From the NCBI RefSeq assembly GCF_001517085.1, contig NZ_LRAC01000120.1, forward strand, positions 186,001-250,000: 64,000 nucleotides of DNA, read 5' to 3'. The translations under genes and the position numbers were made by a program. The notes under the pieces are model-generated. The model saw only the letters and a list, made by a program, of their open reading frames with translations. It did no database searches and was not told where the DNA came from. The stretch comes from Paenibacillus sp. DMB5 (GTDB lineage: Bacteria > Bacillota > Bacilli > Paenibacillales > Paenibacillaceae). Each line of letters starts with the position of its first letter. Within the stretch, counting starts at the first letter, position 1. Of this stretch, positions 18,272-27,566 are shown in pieces.

Positions 18272-18970
18272 TTAACTAAACCGGTAAGTCCAAAACTGTT
18301 CCGTGCCGTAACGGCTGATGATTTCTTCCTCGGTAAGAACCCGGCTGCCCACAAGCTCCGCTGCCTGGAACTGTGAACGGTGCGACTGAATGGATGCCAT
18401 TTTGGAAGACAGGAATGCGGTAACATCTATGGTAACGTCCGCTTTTCCGATCATCTGCTCATGATTGCTGGAGAAGGCACTGCACAGGACAACCGGCCGT
18501 TCTTCCGCAGGAAGCCGCCCGATGGTTCTTACGACAGCAGCTCCGGTCGCATCATGATCGGGGTGCACGCTGTAGCCGGGATAGAATGTAATCACGATCG
18601 AAGGTTTCAGCTCCTGCAGCATTTCCAGAATGGTTCCATCCAGCAGCTCCTGATCCTCGAACTCTATCATCTTGTCATGGAAGCCAAGCATTCTGAGGTC
18701 CTGGATGCCGATTGCCCGGCAGGAGTCTTCCAGCTCCCGCTTACGGATACCCGGAAGAGTAACCCGGTTAGCGAAGGGCGGGATGCCCATATTCCGGCCC
18801 ATTTCGCCAAGAGTAAGGCAGGCAAAGGTCACCTGGGCGCCTCCTGCTATGTATTTGGCCAAAGTGCCCGCTGCAACAAAGGACTCGTCATCCGGATGTG
18901 GGAACACGGCCAGAATGCGCAAAGCATCAGTTTGATTATTGCTCATGTTCGTAACTTCCTCCATATTCAT
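18272..18970 (-). CDS. bshB2: Bacillithiol biosynthesis deacetylase BshB2
   Basis: 232 residues of the PIG-L (LmbE) zinc deacetylase family. It removes acetyl from GlcNAc-malate, the second step of bacillithiol synthesis. Zinc-site motifs are visible: FPHPDDES (about 25-32, with the catalytic Asp) and HPDHDATG (about 135-142). The segment CLTLGEMGRNMGIPPFANR closely matches B. subtilis YojG/BshB2. The start ATG 18970 overlaps the yojF stop by one base (TGATG) and has GGAGG in range; ATG 18946 is a possible alternative. The pair yojF-yojG is also adjacent in Bacillus. Confidence 0.87.
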   Translation of the reverse strand: MNMEEVTNMSNNQTDALRILAVFPHPDDESFVAAGTLAKYIAGGAQVTFACLTLGEMGRNMGIPPFANRVTLPGIRKRELEDSCRAIGIQDLRMLGFHDKMIEFEDQELLDGTILEMLQELKPSIVITFYPGYSVHPDHDATGAAVVRTIGRLPAEERPVVLCSAFSSNHEQMIGKADVTIDVTAFLSSKMASIQSHRSQFQAAELVGSRVLTEEEIISRYGTEQFWTYRFS

Positions 18971-19314
18971 CAGAACGCCTCCAGACTCAGCTGCAGGGCG
19001 ACAACCAGCTTGCCCATGCTGTCATGTCCCGCCAGAATGAGACGCTCAGTATCCTGCTCATCTATATGGGTAAGCCCTTCGGCGTAAATCCAGCCCTGAG
19101 CGGTCTTAAGCCCGACCCGGTACGGGCCGGTACCGGAGATGGAGCCCTGGGTGTAACGGATAACCGCATTGCTGATAAAAGCGGAGGCCGGATGACGGCA
19201 GCTGTCCAGATGATTGGCATATGCGCCTGAAGTAAGCTCAAGATGAAGATATAAATCCCGGCCGGATAATTCATTTATCCGTGACTGTATATGTTGTGGT
19301 TGTATCGGCTGCAT
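18970..19314 (-). CDS. yojF: YojF family protein (DUF1806)
   Basis: About 114 residues, resembling B. subtilis YojF, which is encoded directly before bshB2 there as here. Segments GRDLYLHLELTSGAYA and VIRYTQGSISGTGPYRVGLK fit the family. ATG 19314 after GAAGGAG is preferred to the upstream in-frame start. Function is unknown; the conserved pairing with the bacillithiol deacetylase suggests an accessory role. The stop overlaps the bshB2 start. Confidence 0.8.
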   Translation of the reverse strand: MQPIQPQHIQSRINELSGRDLYLHLELTSGAYANHLDSCRHPASAFISNAVIRYTQGSISGTGPYRVGLKTAQGWIYAEGLTHIDEQDTERLILAGHDSMGKLVVALQLSLEAF

Positions 19315-19363
19315 AGTATACTCCTTCATTAGTTATAATGCCTGGGTCACTGCACTGCATTTA

Positions 19364-19672
19364 TTATCCTTCTACAATATCCGCCTGAAGATCAGTGGCA
19401 ATCTCAATCATTAAAGGAACGACTGCCTCTGCGGATACCGCCACATAGAGATCTCCGGAATACAGCCGGAAAGGAATTTCCGTTTCACCGTAAGTCCACA
19501 TGAAGAAATCCCCTTCAATGGTCATAATGCTCTCTGGCCCTTTAACGGTAAAAGTCTGCGAATAAGCAAAATCAGCACGCTGTGCGAAGTACTGCTTGCA
19601 TTCCTCCAGAGTGATCGCCTGTGCCGCGTTGTCCTCCTGCATGGAACGGGTAATACGAAAACGCTGATTCAT
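19364..19672 (-). CDS. Uncharacterised small protein
   Basis: About 102 residues starting MNQRFRITRSMQEDNAAQAI, with GGAGG upstream of ATG 19672. No signal peptide or membrane segment. The C-terminal half alternates short strands (TFTVKGPESIMTIEGDFFMW) and a helix, so a small mixed alpha/beta fold is likely. No family was recognised. It reads in the same direction as yojF-bshB2, 50 bases upstream, and may share their transcript. Confidence 0.6.
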   Translation of the reverse strand: MNQRFRITRSMQEDNAAQAITLEECKQYFAQRADFAYSQTFTVKGPESIMTIEGDFFMWTYGETEIPFRLYSGDLYVAVSAEAVVPLMIEIATDLQADIVEG

Positions 19673-19892
19673 GTTATGCCTCCAAAAGAACAAATTTCTG
19701 CAGCGGAAGAAGGCCTTTTTATGCCTTCCATCCCGCTGTCCCGAAATCCCATTTTCTCATTCTCTGTGCCCCCTGTCAAAACTATGCATGTTCATTCATG
19801 CAGATAATGACAAATTAACCCCACAAAATTCCTACCTGAATATCAAAAAAGTGCATAGCCGCCGCTACACACTCTTTCAAATCTTCTTCTGT

Positions 19893-20636
19893 TTACTCCT
19901 GATTCAAAAAAGTCCGGGTCCGCTCCAGCTGCGGATTGCCGAAGATTTGCTCCGGTGTTCCGGATTCGGCGATCTCCCCGTTGTCCATAAAGAATACCCG
20001 GTCTGCCACATCACGGGCAAAGTTCATTTCATGGGTCACGATGATCATCGTCATGTTCTCCTCGGCCAGCTGGCGGATGACCCGTAGCACCTCGCCGGTC
20101 AGCTCAGGATCGAGTGCCGATGTCGGCTCGTCAAACAGCAGAATGTCCGGATTCAGCATCAGTGCTCTGGCGATAGCCACCCGCTGCTTCTGCCCGCCGG
20201 ACAGCATGGACGGATATACATCCGCCTTGTCAGCCAGACCAACCTTGGTCAGCAGCTCCATGCTTCTCGCAGCAATTACCTGGCTGCTCTCCCGCTTCAG
20301 CGTTCTGGGGGCCAGCTCCAGATTCCCCCGTACCGTCAGGTGCGGGAACAGGTTGAAGTGCTGGAATACCATGCCCATTGTGGCGGTAATGTCCCTGATC
20401 GCTGCGCTGCCGGCGTATTTCCCGTTCTCGGCCAGCGTTTTACCGTGGATGAAGATGCTCCCGCCGGTGATCTCCTCCAGATGCACAAGACTGCGCAGCA
20501 TAGTGCTTTTTCCGGAGCCGGAAGGTCCGATTACTGCCACAACCTCGCCGGGATTCACTTCAAAGGTAATTTGCTTCAGCACATCCAGGCTGCCAAAGGA
20601 TTTCTGTAGTTTTTTTACTTCTATAATACTGCTCAT
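19893..20636 (-). CDS. Polar amino-acid ABC transporter ATP-binding protein
   Basis: 247 residues, the usual size for GlnQ/TcyC-like ATPases. Walker [10 protein letters not shown] (about 33-41), Q-loop [12 protein letters not shown] (about 88-99), signature [15 protein letters not shown] (about 144-158), Walker [16 protein letters not shown] and H-loop [19 protein letters not shown] are all present. It drives import of a polar amino acid with the permease and binding protein encoded upstream (same operon, 15-base gap). Substrate class (glutamine, cystine or similar) cannot be fixed from sequence alone. Confidence 0.88.
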   Translation of the reverse strand: MSSIIEVKKLQKSFGSLDVLKQITFEVNPGEVVAVIGPSGSGKSTMLRSLVHLEEITGGSIFIHGKTLAENGKYAGSAAIRDITATMGMVFQHFNLFPHLTVRGNLELAPRTLKRESSQVIAARSMELLTKVGLADKADVYPSMLSGGQKQRVAIARALMLNPDILLFDEPTSALDPELTGEVLRVIRQLAEENMTMIIVTHEMNFARDVADRVFFMDNGEIAESGTPEQIFGNPQLERTRTFLNQE

Positions 20637-20651
20637 AATCGGACAGCCCTT

Positions 20652-21311
20652 CTACTCAAATTTGAAACGTTTTTCCAGCAGTTTGAAGAACAGCGTCAGC
20701 ACAAGTGTCATCAGCAGATAGATGATGCCTGCCACAACAAACGGTGTCACCGTAAAGTCACGGTTCACTGCGGTCTTGGCGTAATTCAGCAGTTCCGGTA
20801 CGGCTACGGCATAGAGCAGTGCAGTGTCTTTGACCAGGGTGATCGACTCATTCGCTACCGCCGGCAGCGCCACCCGGAACATCTGGGCGAGAATAACCTT
20901 GCGCAGTGTCTGCCATTTGCTGAGTCCCAGCACCTTGGCAGCCTCATGCTGTCCTTTGTCAATGGACAGCAGGCCTCCGCGGAATATTTCCGCGAAGTAG
21001 GCTCCATAGTTCAGGATAAAGCCTAGACAAGCGGCAGCAAAACGGTCCATGACCAGATACTCTCCGATGACCGGAATCTGCGGCAGCCCAAAGCAGAAGA
21101 ACAGCAGCTGCAGCAGCAGCGGAGTGCCGCGCATCACGTAGATATAGGTGTGGGCCAGCCAGGCTAACGGCTTAATCCGGCTTTTGGCCATCAGGGTGAC
21201 CAGCATCCCGAGCGGGATGGACAGGACGATAACGATCAGGAACAGCAGCACCGTTGTGCGTGCCCCCTCCAGCATCGGCCCGGCAATCTGGATAATATAA
21301 TCAATACTCAT
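20652..21311 (-). CDS. Polar amino-acid ABC transporter permease
   Basis: 219 residues with about five membrane segments, of the HisM/GlnP type. The EAA loop that docks on the ATPase is EAAKVLGLSKWQTLRKVILAQ (about 139-159; first 20 residues shown in the family pattern EAA---G). The N-terminal amphipathic region and YVMRGTPLLLQLLFF are also diagnostic. It forms the membrane channel with the neighbouring ATPase. Confidence 0.87.
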   Translation of the reverse strand: MSIDYIIQIAGPMLEGARTTVLLFLIVIVLSIPLGMLVTLMAKSRIKPLAWLAHTYIYVMRGTPLLLQLLFFCFGLPQIPVIGEYLVMDRFAAACLGFILNYGAYFAEIFRGGLLSIDKGQHEAAKVLGLSKWQTLRKVILAQMFRVALPAVANESITLVKDTALLYAVAVPELLNYAKTAVNRDFTVTPFVVAGIIYLLMTLVLTLFFKLLEKRFKFE

Positions 21312-21340
21312 TTCTGTAACCGACTCCTAAAGGAAGCTAT

Positions 21341-22110
21341 CTAGTTCAATACTTTATTTTCGCCAAACCATTTGGTAGAAATTTCGGCTGCTGTTCCGTC
21401 ACTGCTGAGCTCATCCAGCGCTTTCTGCAGCTCATCGAGCAAAGCCTGATTGTCCTTCTTGATGCCAACACCATATTGCTCAGGGGCAAGGGATTCATCC
21501 AGCAGCTTGTATGTGTTCTGCTCAATGGACATATAGTATCTGGCTACTACTTCATCAATAACTACGCCGTCAAGACGGCCCGATTTCAGGTCAGTCAGGG
21601 CCAGCACGTTATCCGGGAACTCGGATACACCGGCAACCTCAGCCTTGATTGGGCTTGCATCCAGTGCGTCAGCGGCGGACGACAGGCTCTGAAGTCCCAG
21701 CTCTTTGCCGGCAAGATCCGCAAGTTTGGCCAGCGGGGAATCGGCAAGCACGACTACCACCTGGCTGTTTTCCAGATAGGGTCTGGTGAACAGCACCTTT
21801 TCCTTACGCTCATCAGTAATCGTGTATCCGTTCCAGATCATATCGATGCGTCCGCTGTTCAGCTCGGACTCTTTAGCTGACCAGTCGATTGGCTGGAAAG
21901 TAACCTCTTTGCCCATTTTTTCGCAGCTGCCTTGGCATAGTCAATATCGAAGCCGACGATTTCATTGTTCTCGTCCCGGAAGCCCATTGGCGCGAACTTG
22001 TCATCAATCCCGATAACCAGCTTGTTATCATCATTTCCTGATCCGGAGCAGCCTGCAATCACTGCAATAATCATTACCGTTAAAAGAACCCATACTCCCT
22101 TGCGTCTCAT
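21341..22110 (-). pseudogene. Polar amino-acid ABC transporter substrate-binding lipoprotein, frameshifted
   Basis: ATG 22110 after AGGGGG begins a lipoprotein signal (LLTVMIIAVIAGCSGS). Family motifs follow: GFRDENNEIVGFDIDYAKAA in the first frame, then GKEVTFQPIDWSAKESELNS, RIDMIWNGYTITDERKEKV and the rest in a second frame. The break is at a T6 run on the plus strand (21916-21921); T7 would join the frames into a 256-residue protein. Length is 2 modulo 3. The rest of the operon is intact, so a lost base in sequencing is the simpler reading. It delivers the amino acid to the permease encoded next. Confidence 0.85.
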
Positions 22111-22381
22111 CTCTCTAATCCCCCTAGTAAAATTAAAATGTCCACACGCGCTTTAGTTCGTTAACACGTTATCAGGCTATCATAATAACATAGGATGTGA
22201 ATTGCGTCGATAAAGGAGTGATCGGTTTCGTTGTCAATGGATAAATTGCAAACAATTAATTACAGCAAAATACAGCTGTGTGCCGGGTCACTATAGCGCT
22301 GTCATTTCAGCAGGTATAATGGAATAAGGCTGATATTACATACCCATGTCACGATACCTTGTTGTAGGAGGAGAAAATGCT

Positions 22382-23095
22382 ATGAGGAAGTATATACCCA
22401 ACCAGCACGGCGCCTGGGCCATGCTGATCCTTCCCTTTCTGTTCGGAATTGCTTCATCGGCGGGAAAAGCCATACATATCCCGCTGTTTATCTGCTGGCT
22501 GCTGATCTATCTGTTCAGCTTCCCGCTGCTGCAGGGAGTCAAGACCGGAAAATTCCAGCGATATGCCAAGCCTCTCAAGCTGTACGGGCTTCTGCTGGTG
22601 CCGTTTGTTATCTATCTGATTATCGCCGAGCCTGATCTGATCTGGTTTGTGCTTCCGCTGCTGCCGCTCTTTGCTGTCAATCTCTATTTTGCCAAAACAA
22701 AAAATGAACGCGCGTTGGTGAACGATATTTCAGCGATCATTGCTTTTTCCCTGATTATATATCCGGTCTTCTACGTCGGACAGGGAGAGAGCTGGCGGAC
22801 AGCCACAGAGCTGTTCCTCTTGTCGGCCCTTTACTTTACCGGCACTGCCCTGTATGTCAAAACAATCATCCGCGAGCGGAACAATGCCCGGTATTATTAC
22901 ATATCCGTCGCTTATCATCTGCTGTTTGCGGCAGCAGGCCTGCTTCTGTTCCCTCCTCTGTTTGTGCCTCTGCTGATCCTGCTGATCCGGGCAGCCATCC
23001 TGCCCAAGACGGGAATTTCAGCCAAACGAACCGGCATCACGGAAATCGGTTTTTCGGTCATGTTATACGCTGCAGTGCTAATTTTTTACTTTTAG
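22382..23095 (+). CDS. ywiC: YwiC-like integral membrane protein
   Basis: About 237 residues with around eight membrane segments. It starts MRKYIPNQHGAWAMLILPFL, the family signature (PNQHGAWAM), and has RTKNERALVND-like AKTKNERALVNDISAIIAFS in the middle. ATG 22382 follows GGAGGAG. In B. subtilis ywiC lies beside the nar/fnr genes; here it is about 2 kb from moaA and the nitrate island. Function is unknown. Confidence 0.8.
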   Translation: MRKYIPNQHGAWAMLILPFLFGIASSAGKAIHIPLFICWLLIYLFSFPLLQGVKTGKFQRYAKPLKLYGLLLVPFVIYLIIAEPDLIWFVLPLLPLFAVNLYFAKTKNERALVNDISAIIAFSLIIYPVFYVGQGESWRTATELFLLSALYFTGTALYVKTIIRERNNARYYYISVAYHLLFAAAGLLLFPPLFVPLLILLIRAAILPKTGISAKRTGITEIGFSVMLYAAVLIFYF

Positions 23096-23117
23096 AGAGT
23101 ACAAGAGAACAAGAAAG

Positions 23118-23162
23118 AGGATGCTTCCCTATCGGCCATTCGATAGAAAAGCATCCTTTTTT
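23118..23162. terminator. Bidirectional rho-independent terminator
   Basis: AGGATGCTT and AAGCATCCT form the base of a long stem that also pairs CTATCG with CGATAG near the loop, followed by a T6 run on the plus strand. It separates ywiC from the convergent acetolactate synthase gene. Confidence 0.85.
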
Positions 23163-23180
23163 AATGTAAGTATTCAATGT

Positions 23181-24857
23181 CTATTCCACAATCATATCCT
23201 GATTGCTCGAACCCGGCGGAACGATCGGATATACATTTGTCTCCTCGGTAATATCGAATTCCATAATTACGAGGCCGTCTGTATGCAGCGCCAGATCAAT
23301 CATCTGCTCCGCTTCATCCATTGTACGTGCCCGGAAGCCGTGAGCGCCGAAGGATTTGGCCAGGGCAACAAAGTCCGGTGAGCTGATCTTAACTGATGAA
23401 TAGCGCTTGCCGAGGAACAGCTGCTGCCATTGTCTTACCATCCCCAGATAGCCGTTTTTGAAAATGGCCACCTTGACATTCAGGCCCAGATCAACTGCTG
23501 TCATCATTTCCTGCATGTTCATCTGAATGCTTCCGTCTCCTGTAATACAGACGACAGGGCGGTCAGGATACGCAACCGCTGCGCCGATTGCAGCCGGCAG
23601 GCCGAACCCCATCGTGCCCAGCCCGCCCGAGGTCAGGAAGGAACGCGGCCGGGTGAACTGATAATGCGTCGCTGTCCAGATCTGATGCTGGCCAACATCT
23701 GTAGCAATAATGGCGTCTCCTGCAGAGGCATTTTGAAGGCAAGCTATCACATCCTGCGGGGCCAGCTTCTGCTCAGCTTTGCGTCTCACCTTCGCAGAAC
23801 GGCTGCGCCAGTCCTGGATTTGACGCTCCCAGTCCATCCGCTCTGCTGTATGTACATAACCTGTTAACCGTTCAAGCATTTCGCCGCATGAACCGGTAAT
23901 GGCAAGGTCAATATGTATGTTTTTGTTCAGCTCGGATGTATCAATATCGACCTGGATTTTGAAGGAGTATGGCGAGAAGGCTTTGCGGTTGCCGGTTACA
24001 CGGTCACTGAACCGAACACCAAGGCACAGCACCACATCTGCGCTCTGCAGCGCACGGTTGGCAGCTACACTGCCGTGCATCCCGACCATGCCCAAATGCA
24101 GGGGATGTCCGGAAGGGAAAGCCCCCAGACCCATCAAGGTGCTGGCCACAGGCAGGTGGTAACGCTCGGCAAATACACGTACCAGCTCCGGTGTATTATC
24201 GGGAATACATCCGCCGCCAATCAGTATAAGCGGGCGCTTCGCCCTGCTGAGCTGCTCCGCGGCCAGCTGAATATCAGCCTGGGCAATGGAATGGTCGGGC
24301 TGATATCCGCGGATATAGGGGAGGTTCATCGCTTCAGCGGTATACAGGCTATCCGGAACTTCCGCACTCATCACGTTCTTGGGAAGGTCTATCAGTACCG
24401 GACCGGGCCGTCCTGTTGCCGCCACATAGAAGGCTTCATGTATAATCCTCGGCAGGTCAGCGATTTCCCTTACAATATAATTATGTTTGGTGATCGGCAT
24501 CGTCATCCCATAAATATCCACTTCCTGAAAGCTGTCGAGACCGATGAGCTCCGTCGAAACCTGGCCGGTAAAGACAACAAGCGGAACAGAGTCCATAAAA
24601 GCCGTTGCGATCCCAGTCACAGCATTTGTAGCACCCGGTCCGCTGGTGACCAGCGCTACACCTGTCAGTCCGGTTGCCCGGGCGTAACCATCTGCGGCAT
24701 GCACAGCCGCTTGCTCGTGCCGGACCAGTATATGCTGTATCCTGTCACAATCATATAACCCATCATACAAGGGCAATACGGCTCCGCCCGGGTATCCGAA
24801 TATCGTCTCCACATCTTTTTCGATCAGCATTTGAATCAGCAGCTGGGCTCCGTTCAT
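23181..24857 (-). CDS. ilvB: Acetolactate synthase, large (catalytic) subunit
   Basis: 558 residues, a thiamine-diphosphate enzyme that condenses two pyruvates to acetolactate (or pyruvate and 2-ketobutyrate). The catalytic Glu is in LVRHEQAAVHAADGYARATG (about 44-63), and the FAD-binding middle domain contains GRPGPVLIDLPKNV and GMVGMHGSVAANRAL. The thiamine-diphosphate/Mg site is GDGSIQMNMQEMMTAV (about 437-452), and the C-terminal motif GYLGMVRQWQQLF (about 468-480) matches biosynthetic IlvB. No ilvN regulatory subunit or other ilv gene is next to it, so this may be an extra copy. AlsS is less likely given the FAD-type motifs. Confidence 0.85.
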   Translation of the reverse strand: MNGAQLLIQMLIEKDVETIFGYPGGAVLPLYDGLYDCDRIQHILVRHEQAAVHAADGYARATGLTGVALVTSGPGATNAVTGIATAFMDSVPLVVFTGQVSTELIGLDSFQEVDIYGMTMPITKHNYIVREIADLPRIIHEAFYVAATGRPGPVLIDLPKNVMSAEVPDSLYTAEAMNLPYIRGYQPDHSIAQADIQLAAEQLSRAKRPLILIGGGCIPDNTPELVRVFAERYHLPVASTLMGLGAFPSGHPLHLGMVGMHGSVAANRALQSADVVLCLGVRFSDRVTGNRKAFSPYSFKIQVDIDTSELNKNIHIDLAITGSCGEMLERLTGYVHTAERMDWERQIQDWRSRSAKVRRKAEQKLAPQDVIACLQNASAGDAIIATDVGQHQIWTATHYQFTRPRSFLTSGGLGTMGFGLPAAIGAAVAYPDRPVVCITGDGSIQMNMQEMMTAVDLGLNVKVAIFKNGYLGMVRQWQQLFLGKRYSSVKISSPDFVALAKSFGAHGFRARTMDEAEQMIDLALHTDGLVIMEFDITEETNVYPIVPPGSSNQDMIVE

Positions 24858-24965
24858 AGGTACAATTCGTCTCCTGTCTCATTAATATGTTTTACGGATA
24901 TCAGATTATGGGTAACATGTTGTGATAGATTATTGTGAAAGATTATACTGAGAGGATGATCTCCA

Positions 24966-25205
24966 TTGGCAAAAGATAGCGAACAACAGGTCCATCTCAC
25001 GCGTGAAGAACGCGAGCAAATCGGCCGCAGAACGAATGCCGGCTTCGCCAGAGTCGAGCGGGCAGCAGTGGATGAAGGCACGGAAGCCATCCCGACCGGA
25101 TCCATCGGCCAGCCGCTCACCGAAGAAGAAATCCGCCGCCGGGTTGGTTCGGGTAATTTCGAATCAGCGAAAAATGATCTCCAGTCCGGTTCCATTAACA
25201 GCTGA
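24966..25205 (+). CDS. Uncharacterised small charged protein
   Basis: 79 residues starting at TTG 24966 after GAGAGGATG. Strongly hydrophilic and rich in Glu and Arg (LTREEREQIGRR, LTEEEIRRRVGSG), with no membrane segment. The sequence looks like a soluble helical or disordered protein; no family recognised. It is divergent from ilvB and convergent on moaA, ending 16 bases before its stop. Codon usage and a sound ribosome site support it as real, with a TTG start as the main doubt. Confidence 0.55.
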   Translation: MAKDSEQQVHLTREEREQIGRRTNAGFARVERAAVDEGTEAIPTGSIGQPLTEEEIRRRVGSGNFESAKNDLQSGSINS

Positions 25206-25221
25206 TCTCGTAGCCTATCGC

Positions 25222-26238
25222 CTAGCCTCCGATATAGGACATGCCAATCTTCGTTCTGCTGCGGGCAGTCTGCTCTGTCCGCTCATCGGAGTAACGGTCG
25301 CTCCGCTGCTCCCATACCGCCCGGATTGCCTTCAGCAGGCTGGCATCATCTGCGCCGCCCCGGAGCAAAGCTCTGAGATCCAGTCCGCTGGAAGCAAACA
25401 GACAGGTGTAGAATTTCCCGTCGGAGGACAGCCTTGCCCGCGTACAAGAGGAACAAAACGATTCTGAGACAGAGGTAATAAAGCCCACCTCTGCCCCGTT
25501 GTCCTTATATCTGTAACGTTCGGCAACTTCTCCGAAGTAACTATGGCCAAGTGCCTCCATTTCAAAGCTGCTTTGGAGGCGCTCCAGAATTTCTTTTTTG
25601 GTGACAACCTTTTTAAAGCTCCAGCCGTTGTCATTACCCACATCCATGAACTCAATGAACCGCAGGGTGATCCGCTTTTCCTTAAAATACCGGGCCATCG
25701 GCTCAATCTCCGATTCATTGACTCCCCGCTGCACCACCATATTCACCTTAACCTCAAAGCCTGTGTTTACGGCATGGTCAATGTTCTGCAGAATAATCCC
25801 TGATTTTAAGCCGCGCCCGTTCATTTTTCCGAATAATTCCGGGTCCAGTGCATCCAGGCTGACATTGAGTCTGCGCAGTCCGGCAGCATATAACGGCTCC
25901 GCCTGCTGTCCCAGCAGCACTCCGTTTGTGGTCAACCCCATATCCTCTACCCCGTCCATTGCACCTATACCCTCAACAAGTACTGGAAGCTCACGCCTCA
26001 GAAGCGGTTCTCCGCCGGTAAGACGGATTTTGGTTACGCCTAAGGAGACGAACAGCCGGGTAAGCCGGCGAATTTCATCAAAGGTCAGCAGCTCACTGCC
26101 GGGAAGAAACGCATAATCATCCCCGAACAGCTCTTTGGGCATGCAGTAGGAGCACCTGAAATTGCACCGGTCGGTTACGGATATCCGCAAATCGCGCATT
26201 GGACGATGCAATTGATCTTGTATGGGTAATGCTGTCAT
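25222..26238 (-). CDS. moaA: GTP 3-prime,8-cyclase MoaA
   Basis: 338 residues. A radical-SAM enzyme that starts molybdenum-cofactor synthesis from GTP. The radical-SAM cluster motif CNFRCSYC is at about residues 27-34, followed by [20 protein letters not shown] and the GGEPLLRR motif. The C-terminal second cluster is at [20 protein letters not shown] (about 263-282), and the protein ends in the glycine-glycine (IGG) that family members need for activity. GGGGAGG precedes the ATG. It is last in the narK-moeA-moaA unit, so cofactor supply is co-expressed with nitrate transport. Confidence 0.93.
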   Translation of the reverse strand: MTALPIQDQLHRPMRDLRISVTDRCNFRCSYCMPKELFGDDYAFLPGSELLTFDEIRRLTRLFVSLGVTKIRLTGGEPLLRRELPVLVEGIGAMDGVEDMGLTTNGVLLGQQAEPLYAAGLRRLNVSLDALDPELFGKMNGRGLKSGIILQNIDHAVNTGFEVKVNMVVQRGVNESEIEPMARYFKEKRITLRFIEFMDVGNDNGWSFKKVVTKKEILERLQSSFEMEALGHSYFGEVAERYRYKDNGAEVGFITSVSESFCSSCTRARLSSDGKFYTCLFASSGLDLRALLRGGADDASLLKAIRAVWEQRSDRYSDERTEQTARSRTKIGMSYIGG

Positions 26239-26265
26239 CGGTCTGGTCCTCCCCTTTCTGCAGGC

Positions 26266-27519
26266 TTACAGCAGCCATTCATCCGTTCCTTCCTCAACGC
26301 CCAGAAGCAGCACATCTACAGCAGTACCTGCCGAATATCCCCTGGTCCCTCCCGGCAGCACAATCAGGGAATTCCCCCGTGCGATCGAGGATACGGCGTT
26401 GGATTTGTTAAATCCGGCCGGCCGCACCGAGAATCCGTCGTACACCGCCCGGATAAACCGGGTGAACGGATTGGCTTTGGAGAAATCCTCAGCAAGAACT
26501 GCCTTGGTGTAAGGCAGATATACCTTATCCGCTCCGGTCATTTGCAGGATTGCCGGCCGGACAAACAGCTCGAAGCCGGTAAAGCAGGCTGATGGATTGC
26601 CGGAGAGGCCGAACAGGTATTTGTTACCCGAGACGGCAACCGTAGTTACGCTGCCCGGACGCATCGCGACCTTGTTGAACAGCACCTCAGCGCCCATCCG
26701 GGTATAGATTTCAGGGAGGTAATCATAATCTCCGACGGATACCCCGCCTGTTGTAATGAGGCAATCCGTTTCCGAGAGCGCGTGCTCTACAGTCCGTAGG
26801 CTTTCCTCCAGCTGATCTGCGGCTGTTTCGTACATTCTGAACGGAATGCCCATCCGGGCTAACTGGGCAGCGATCATTGGACCGTTACTGTTGCGGATCT
26901 TGCCGGGTTCGAGCGGAGAAGCAACGTCAAGCAGCTCTGTTCCGGTGGACAGGATGCCGACAACCGGCCGCCTTGCCACCTTGACCTGCGCATAACCAAA
27001 TGTGGCCAGCAGTGCTATCGTACCGGGCTGGATAAAGCTCCCCGCCGGGATAATCTGCTCCCCGGCCTGCATATCCTCACCCTGCAGGGACAGATTCTCT
27101 CCGGCTGCAAAGGCTTTGCGGATCGTGAATTCCAGCGGACCGGCCTCAGCCGTCTGCTCGAACATCACCACCGCATCCGCACCTGCCGGAAGCGCTGCTC
27201 CCGTCATCAGCCGGACTGCTTCATAAGCGCCTACTGTCACACCTGAGACCTGGCCTGCACCGATATGATCCACGACAGTGAATGTTACACGGTTGCCGCC
27301 GGATGCTTCAGCAGAATCAGCCGATCGGATCGCGTAGCCGTCATAGGGTGAACGCGTGAAATGCGGCACATCATGAGTCGCAGTCAGCGGCTCCGCCAGA
27401 ATGCGGCCATAGCTTTCGGCAAGCGGTACACTTTCCGTGCCTGTGCGGACGGCTTTTGCAATAACTCTGGCCACTGCTTCTGCCACACTGACCGGATTTC
27501 TCGTCTTCTCCACCTTCAT
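26266..27519 (-). CDS. moeA: Molybdopterin molybdenumtransferase MoeA
   Basis: 417 residues. It inserts molybdate into adenylylated molybdopterin, finishing the cofactor needed by NarG. Visible family motifs: HFTRSPYDGYAIRS (about 54-67), MTGAALPAGADAVVMFEQT (about 109-127), STGTEL (about 190) and TTGGVSVGDYDYLPE (about 254-268), and FGLSGNPSACFTGFELF (about 303-319). The start ATG 27519 has AAGGAG very close (three bases); GTG two codons later would be better spaced. It lies between narK and moaA. Confidence 0.92.
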   Translation of the reverse strand: MKVEKTRNPVSVAEAVARVIAKAVRTGTESVPLAESYGRILAEPLTATHDVPHFTRSPYDGYAIRSADSAEASGGNRVTFTVVDHIGAGQVSGVTVGAYEAVRLMTGAALPAGADAVVMFEQTAEAGPLEFTIRKAFAAGENLSLQGEDMQAGEQIIPAGSFIQPGTIALLATFGYAQVKVARRPVVGILSTGTELLDVASPLEPGKIRNSNGPMIAAQLARMGIPFRMYETAADQLEESLRTVEHALSETDCLITTGGVSVGDYDYLPEIYTRMGAEVLFNKVAMRPGSVTTVAVSGNKYLFGLSGNPSACFTGFELFVRPAILQMTGADKVYLPYTKAVLAEDFSKANPFTRFIRAVYDGFSVRPAGFNKSNAVSSIARGNSLIVLPGGTRGYSAGTAVDVLLLGVEEGTDEWLL

Positions 27520-27566
27520 CTGCTCCTTACTTCGTTATACTTGAACCCGGCACTTCCGCCGGAGAA